This document shows, piece after piece, positions 60,043-64,000 of a stretch of 64,000 nucleotides of DNA. This stretch comes from Flavobacteriaceae bacterium (GTDB lineage: Bacteria; Bacteroidota; Bacteroidia; Flavobacteriales; Flavobacteriaceae), in contig JAKITV010000007.1 in assembly GCA_021647885.1 (NCBI GenBank), forward strand, positions 16,758-80,757. Reading direction: 5' to 3'. Position 1 is the first letter of the stretch. Each line of letters starts with the position of its first letter. The translations under genes were made by a program, and so were the position numbers. Below the pieces are notes generated by a model. It did not search any database. It saw only the letters and a program-made list of their open reading frames with translations, and had not been told where the DNA came from.

Positions 60043-61327
60043 TTATATAATTTTGTTTTTATTGAATTGTTCTAGATAATCTGCTACACAACGTAAAAAT
60101 GAACCTCCTAAATGTCCATCAACAGCACGATGGTCGAAGGATAAGGATAAATACATCATGCTTCTAATTGCAATTTCATCGCCTTTTTTAGTTTCAATAA
60201 CTTCAGCACGTTTTTTTATGATTCCCATTGCTAAAATGGCGACTTCTGGCTGGTTGATTATTGGTGTTCCCATAAGGCTTCCAAAAGTTCCTACATTTGA
60301 GATTGTAAATGTTCCTCCTTTAATATCATCGGAGTTTAGATTATTTTCTCTTGCTTTTGATGATAGTTCGTTTACTTCTGCAGCTAATTGTACTACATCT
60401 TTTTTATCTGCATTTTTAACCACAGGAACTATTAAATTACCATTTGGCAATGCTGTTGCCATTCCTATATTAATATCTTCTTTTACAATAATATTTGTAC
60501 CATCAACCGATGCATTAATATTTGGAAAATCTTTTATTGCTTTTGCTACTGCTTCAACAAAAAGTGGTGTAAAGTAAGCTCTCTCCATATTTTTCTTGAA
60601 ATGCAGTTTTATTTGTGTTTCGCCAATTAACCATTTCGGTTAAATCGGCTTCTACATAAGCTGTAACATGAGGCGATGTGTGTTTGGAATACACCATGTG
60701 ATCAGCAATCATCTTACGCATTCTGTCCATCTTAACAATCTTACCTTTTCCTAAATCGAATTTTAATTGAGGTATCCTATAAACTGTTGGATTCTTCATT
60801 TCATTTGGTCGCACAAATTTGTATGGTCTTCCTTCCTTGATATATTGAAACAAATCGCTTTTTCTCAAGCGTCCTTTTTTACCTGTTACAGGAATTCTTG
60901 CTAATTCTTCAAAACTAATGTGATGTTGTTTTGCTATGGAGATGATTAATGGTGAGAAAAATGTGTTTGAAGTTGAAAATGAAGTCGAAATTGAAGATGA
61001 AGTTGGTGCAGATTTTGTTTTTAATGCTTGTGACTTTTCTGCTGAAAAGGTTGAAGCAATAGTAGCTTTCTTTTTGGGCGTTTTTTTGTCAGTTTTAATA
61101 ATAGCAATGGTTTCGCCAATTTTAATAACTGCATTGACCTTAAATAAGATTTCTTCAATAACACCTGAAACCGTTGAAGGCACTTCAGAATCTACTTTAT
61201 CTGTAGCTACTTCAAGTAGCATTTCATCTTCTTCAATAGTATCACCAACATTTTTAAACCATGATATTATGGTTGCCTCTGTAATACTTTCACCCAATTT
61301 GGGCATTTTAAATTTGTAACTCGACAT
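60043..61327 (-). pseudogene. dihydrolipoamide acyltransferase E2 (BCKDH), frameshifted
   Basis: The N-terminal ORF (60554-61327) holds the lipoyl domain with DKVDSEVPS near residue 43, a Thr/Ser/Lys-rich linker, the E1/E3-binding domain ([31 protein letters not shown] near 130), and the start of the acyltransferase domain up to FQEKYGES. The C-terminal part continues in another frame (ORF 60043-60588) from [20 protein letters not shown] to the catalytic SFDHRAVDG. The break lies near 60588-60575, where the sequence GAGAGAGCTTACTTTACACC has two bases fewer than a sensible coding version, or one more. Either a real lesion, a sequencing error in a short A/T run, or a programmed slip. Confidence 0.82.
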
Positions 61328-61359
61328 TTAATTAACTAATGTTTGTTAGTTTATAAAAT

Positions 61360-61956
61360 TTACTTTTTCATAAAATCACGCAAAGTATCATAAAATGATT
61401 CTTGCAACTTCATATCTTTTGGCACTTCTCTTAAAGGCTCTACTTCTTTTAAACTCTCATGACAATCAGCAGGTAGTTGTTGATATAATTTTGTGCCCTT
61501 TGTTTTCCAATCTATCATCTCATCAGTGACTTGTTTTACAACCTTTGCAGGGTTTCCAACAACTAAACTTCGTTTTGGAATTATAGTTTCAGTCTTTACA
61601 AAAGCCATTGCTCCAATAATGCTGTCATCACCAATTTCGGCATCGTCCATAATAACTGTATTCATTCCTACCAATACATTTTTACCAATATTTGCACCAT
61701 GAATAATGGCTCCATGACCAATATGAGTGCTTTCTTTAAGTGTTATAGATTTTCCAGGGAACATGTGAATTGTACAGTTTTCCTGAATATTAACACCATC
61801 TTCCAAAATGATTTGTCCCCAATCTCCACGAATTGCAGCTCCTGGCCCAATGTAACAGTTTTTGCCAATAATGACATTTCCTGTTACTGCTGCCAATGGA
61901 TGCACAAAACTGCTTTTGTGTATAACTGGTATGTAGCCTTTGAAACTGTAAATCAT
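61360..61956 (-). CDS. gamma-carbonic-anhydrase-like hexapeptide protein (PaaY type)
   Basis: 198-residue left-handed beta-helix protein built of hexapeptide repeats (IGKNCYIGPGAAIRGDWGQIILEDGVNIQENCTIHMF near 30). Zinc ligands occur as His in HMFPGKS near 65, GHGAIIHGANIG near 82. In phenylacetate clusters PaaY is a thioesterase-like protein that rescues CoA from dead-end products. Its ATG overlaps the stop of the enoyl-CoA hydratase gene by 4 bp, so coupled. Confidence 0.88.
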   Translation of the reverse strand: MIYSFKGYIPVIHKSSFVHPLAAVTGNVIIGKNCYIGPGAAIRGDWGQIILEDGVNIQENCTIHMFPGKSITLKESTHIGHGAIIHGANIGKNVLVGMNTVIMDDAEIGDDSIIGAMAFVKTETIIPKRSLVVGNPAKVVKQVTDEMIDWKTKGTKLYQQLPADCHESLKEVEPLREVPKDMKLQESFYDTLRDFMKK

Positions 61957-62705
61957 TTAAATCCTTTTAATTTCTCTTTTGTAAACTCACTCAACACTAA
62001 TTTCCCACTAGTCTTTGCGCGCTCTAGCAATAAATCGTCCCAATCTTCAGTACCTTTCCAGAAGACTGTTTTCATTTCTCGCATTGCTTCAGGGTTGTAT
62101 TTACATAAATTTTCAGCAAAAGCTTTTACTGCTTCATCCAACATTTCTGTAGTTTCATAAACTTGTGTAAATAACCCTTTTTGTTTTGCCCATTCCGCTG
62201 GATAAAAACTGTTGGCATCAATAGCAATTTGCGACATAGCGCTTAATCCTATTTTACGTTCTATTGCTGGACCAACAACAAAAGGTCCAATACCGACATT
62301 GAGTTCGCTTAATTTAATAGCCGCAAACTCTGTTGCCATGCAATAATCGGTTGCTGAAGCAATACCTACTCCTCCTCCAACGGTTTTTCCTTGTATGCGA
62401 CCAATAATGAATTTCGGGCATTTGCGCATGGCATTGATTACATTGGCAAATCCAGAGAAAAATAGTTTTCCTTCTTCTTCATTATTAATATTAATAAGTT
62501 CTTTAAAACTTGCTCCAGCACAAAAGGTTCTATCTCCTCCACTTTTTAGAACAATCACTTTTATGTCATTATTATTTCCAGCATCTGTTATTGTTTGGAC
62601 TAATTTTGCTAACAGATTTGCTGGTAAGGAATTATGAGCAGGATGGAAAAATTCTATTGTTCCTACTTGGTTTTTTATATCTAATTTTATGTAAGGTTGT
62701 TTCAT
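61953..62705 (-). CDS. enoyl-CoA hydratase/isomerase family protein
   Basis: 250-residue crotonase-fold enzyme when started at the ATG at 62705 (MKQPYIKLDIKN); the ORF-track GTG at 62711 lies inside a P2 palindrome. Oxyanion-hole motifs are CAGASFKELININ near 62 and IQGKTVGGGVGIASATDYCMATEFAAIKLSEL near 102; IGPFVVGPAIERKIG near 140 follows. The context (PaaY-like and PaaZ-like genes) suggests a step of phenylacetate or branched-chain acid breakdown, PaaF/PaaG-like, but the exact substrate is not readable. Confidence 0.9.
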   Translation of the reverse strand: MKQPYIKLDIKNQVGTIEFFHPAHNSLPANLLAKLVQTITDAGNNNDIKVIVLKSGGDRTFCAGASFKELININNEEEGKLFFSGFANVINAMRKCPKFIIGRIQGKTVGGGVGIASATDYCMATEFAAIKLSELNVGIGPFVVGPAIERKIGLSAMSQIAIDANSFYPAEWAKQKGLFTQVYETTEMLDEAVKAFAENLCKYNPEAMREMKTVFWKGTEDWDDLLLERAKTSGKLVLSEFTKEKLKGFK

Positions 62706-62711
62706 GTTCAC

Positions 62712-62729
62712 TTCCCACGAAAGTGGGAA
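62712..62729. repeat. palindrome P2 abutting the hydratase start
   Basis: TTCCCACGAAAGTGGGAA, followed on its far side by TCTTATTAA, the standard P2 flank. On the gene's sense strand GGG is 8 nt from the ATG at 62705, as at 7514. Confidence 0.9.
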
Positions 62730-62760
62730 TCTTATTAAATTAAACTTAATTTTTTTAATA

Positions 62761-62787
62761 CCTACAAAGTTTTTGAAATCTTGCAGG
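62761..62787. repeat. short P4-like palindrome next to the GIY-YIG gene
   Basis: CCTACAAAGTTT and AAATCTTGCAGG are imperfectly complementary around TTG, resembling the palindrome at 7425-7451. It abuts the stop of the GIY-YIG gene. Confidence 0.65.
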
Positions 62788-62788
62788 A

Positions 62789-63073
62789 TTATAAATCGTT
62801 ATACAAATCCTTCCAATCAAGATTTACTTTTTCTATCAATTCGATTTTCCAAGCCCTATTCCATTTTTTCATTCTCTTTTCTCTTAATATTGCATTTTCT
62901 TCATTATCAAAATTTTCAAAATATACAAGTTTATCTAAATTATATCTCGCTGAAAATGTACTTGGATGTACTTTGTTTTTATGTTGATATATTCTCTTTT
63001 TTAATCTTTTTGTTGATCCTATATATAGTGCACCTTTTGGTTTGTTTGTTATAATATAAATACTCCAAATCAT
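62789..63073 (-). CDS. small GIY-YIG nuclease-domain protein
   Basis: 94 residues with the GIY-YIG signature split as IYIITN...LYIGST near 5-20, then RIYQHKNKVHPSTFSARYNLDKLVYFE and the catalytic-type REKRMKKWNRAWKIELIEK near 63. Such stand-alone UvrC-like proteins are common and often repeat-associated in Bacteroidota, of unknown role. It sits inside a metabolic operon between the hydratase and the PaaZ gene, with palindromes on both sides, and has no pathway link, so a recent insertion is likely. Confidence 0.88.
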   Translation of the reverse strand: MIWSIYIITNKPKGALYIGSTKRLKKRIYQHKNKVHPSTFSARYNLDKLVYFENFDNEENAILREKRMKKWNRAWKIELIEKVNLDWKDLYNDL

Positions 63074-63114
63074 AATTTAATTTTGATTTATGAGGCTCCC
63101 TTTTTCAAGGGAGT

Positions 63115-63162
63115 CATTTTAAACAATTTGATTTGCTATAGCAAATCAAATTGTTTAAAATG
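63115..63162. repeat. 48-bp perfect palindrome at the 3' end of the paaZ-like gene
   Basis: The arm CATTTTAAACAATTTGATTT... continues to CTA and meets its exact complement TAG... with no spacer; the centre is CTATAG. The minus-strand TAG stop of the PaaZ-like gene is at the centre, and the half to its right encodes the conserved HFKQFDLL end. A separate stem CTCCCTT/AAGGGAG lies at 63095-63112. Confidence 0.93.
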
Positions 63163-64000
63163 ATGATTCAAATGTTTACGTTCTAACAAATAACCTTCAA
63201 ATTTATTAAGTGTTCCGAACACAACATTCTTGGTTGTTGCTTCTGGGTTTTCTTTGAAAAATTCTAAATACTGCTCTCTTGATTCTAATAATTTTTCTTT
63301 TGCAATGTTTAAACTCTCATGCCTCAATTTCTCTAAATCTCCTTTTTTATGTAAAGGAAACGCATGACCTTCAGCCATAGGTTCATAATTATAAAGCATT
63401 TCTTGCGCTTTTTCTAAATATTTTTCTGGTGTTGCTACTTCAAAATCTTGGTTTTCTCCTGATGCAATTCTGTAGGTGAATTCTAAATGTTCAACCATGT
63501 GTTGTGGTGTTAAAATTCCCCATTTTGGTTTTGAATCTTCAGTCAATTTATTTAAACATTCTTCAATTCTTTCTGAAGTCATTTCAACAAAAACCGTTTG
63601 CTTTTTTTGTACCATTGTTAAAATTGTTGCAACTCCAACTAATTCATGTTCTGAATCAAAAATTTCAACATACCATTTTACAATTCCACTTGGAAGCACT
63701 TTTCCACGCTGGTCTCTATCAATTTTCTGCTTACATGTTAATCGTACATAAATGGTATCGTTATGATATAAAGGACGTAAAAAACGACAATCTTCCAGTC
63801 CATAATTTGCTGCAACTGGCCCTTTGTTTGGATGTACCAATAATCCTGCTGCTGCTGAAATAATAAAGTAACCATGAGCAGTTCGTTTTTCAAAAATACT
63901 GCCCTCTAAAGACGTGATATCTGTATGTGCATAAAAATGATCCCAAGTTAAATTGGCAAAATTTATAATGTCTGAATCTGTAATGGTTCGTTTGTGTGTT
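63136..64000 (-). CDS. PaaZ-like protein, C-terminal part (MaoC dehydratase plus DinB-like end), cut by window edge
   Basis: Only the 3' portion of the gene is inside the window; the open frame continues past 64000, so the start is not seen (the ORF-track start at 63840 is internal). The visible part begins TITDSDIINFANLTWDHFYAHTD, EGSIFEKRTAHGYFIISAAAGL, HPNKGPVAANYGLEDCRFLRPLYHNDTIYVRLTCKQK, a MaoC-type hotdog dehydratase domain as in PaaZ, then about 150 residues (LTPQHMVEHLEFTYRIASGENQDF..., RKHLNHHFKQFDLL) of a DinB/DUF1569-like domain. PaaZ opens the oxepin ring in phenylacetate catabolism; the ALDH half is presumably beyond the edge. The end lies on the 48-bp palindrome. Confidence 0.85.
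   Translation of the reverse strand, partial: THKRTITDSDIINFANLTWDHFYAHTDITSLEGSIFEKRTAHGYFIISAAAGLLVHPNKGPVAANYGLEDCRFLRPLYHNDTIYVRLTCKQKIDRDQRGKVLPSGIVKWYVEIFDSEHELVGVATILTMVQKKQTVFVEMTSERIEECLNKLTEDSKPKWGILTPQHMVEHLEFTYRIASGENQDFEVATPEKYLEKAQEMLYNYEPMAEGHAFPLHKKGDLEKLRHESLNIAKEKLLESREQYLEFFKENPEATTKNVVFGTLNKFEGYLLERKHLNHHFKQFDLL

Noticed and set aside
60554-60588. Programmed frameshift in the E2 gene
   Set aside because: No slippery heptamer with a downstream structure was evident, and such control is not known for E2; a lesion or sequence error is the simpler reading.
61699-62160. 153-aa plus-strand ORF
   Set aside because: Lies wholly antisense to the PaaY-like and hydratase genes, which have clear domain motifs; composition typical of a shadow frame.
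1-64000. CRISPR arrays
   Set aside because: The repeated palindromes are dispersed single copies, not regularly spaced arrays with unique spacers, and no cas gene is present.
1-64000. tRNA, rRNA or other structured RNA genes
   Set aside because: I inspected the intergenic stretches and saw no cloverleaf-like or rRNA sequence; a covariance-model scan would be needed to rule out small RNAs.

Overview
This is an AT-rich stretch of chromosome from a member of the Bacteroidota, almost certainly a marine-type Flavobacteriaceae. The evidence is a complete Na+-translocating NADH:quinone reductase operon, a type IX secretion plug protein, DUF6090, DUF4136 and DUF6695 family proteins, a fused hypoxanthine phosphoribosyltransferase-adenylate kinase, and promoters with the Bacteroidota -7 box TAnnTTTG close upstream of many genes. 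I found no rRNA, tRNA, prophage, transposase gene or CRISPR array.

Layout. 1-4.3 kb: Nif3-like protein, coiled-coil zinc-ribbon-family protein, MsrA, a dead methyltransferase gene and a lipoprotein. 4.4-13.9 kb: a tryptophan/kynurenine catabolic cluster (kynureninase, kynurenine 3-monooxygenase, aminomuconate deaminase, aminomuconate-semialdehyde dehydrogenase, SDR, 3-hydroxyanthranilate dioxygenase, ACMS decarboxylase, O-methyltransferase), with a DUF2971 gene wedged into it. 13.9-25.9 kb: TatA, two paralogous surface-type proteins, peptidases, phosphoglycerate mutase, acetyl-CoA hydrolase family protein, methionine aminopeptidase, a GxxExxY nuclease bracketed by direct repeats, and ApbE. 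26-32.3 kb: nqrABCDEF, with the flavinylating enzyme ApbE just downstream. 32.4-37.7 kb: T9SS plug, ApaG, an NRDE-family protein and PruA. 37.9-40.5 kb: a tight three-gene cassette (cytidylyltransferase-like, HisC/CobD-like PLP enzyme, CDP-alcohol phosphatidyltransferase) with higher GC and flanked by orphan DNA. It looks like an acquired lipid headgroup pathway. 40.9-50.9 kb: Mpl, Obg, Hpt-Adk, PurK/PurE, M3 peptidase, and an ECF sigma factor with a probable zinc anti-sigma protein. 51-56.6 kb: glycine decarboxylase, KAS III, methyltransferase, GT2. 56.6-64 kb: branched-chain keto acid dehydrogenase E1, IlvE, a frameshifted E2, and part of a phenylacetate-type cluster (PaaY-like, enoyl-CoA hydratase, PaaZ C-terminus).

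The most striking structure is a dense population of small palindromic repeats in several families. Beyond filling intergenic space, some sit at a nearly constant distance upstream of start codons and contribute a GGRAA block before the ATG. Others lie in frame inside coding sequences (the E1 gene and the aminomuconate deaminase gene), and others supply the last codons and stop of a gene (ACMS decarboxylase, IlvE, PaaZ). One is a perfect 48-bp palindrome centred on a stop codon. These repeats and the headgroup cassette are the best candidates for something not already described. All function calls come from reading sequence motifs; no database search was run.
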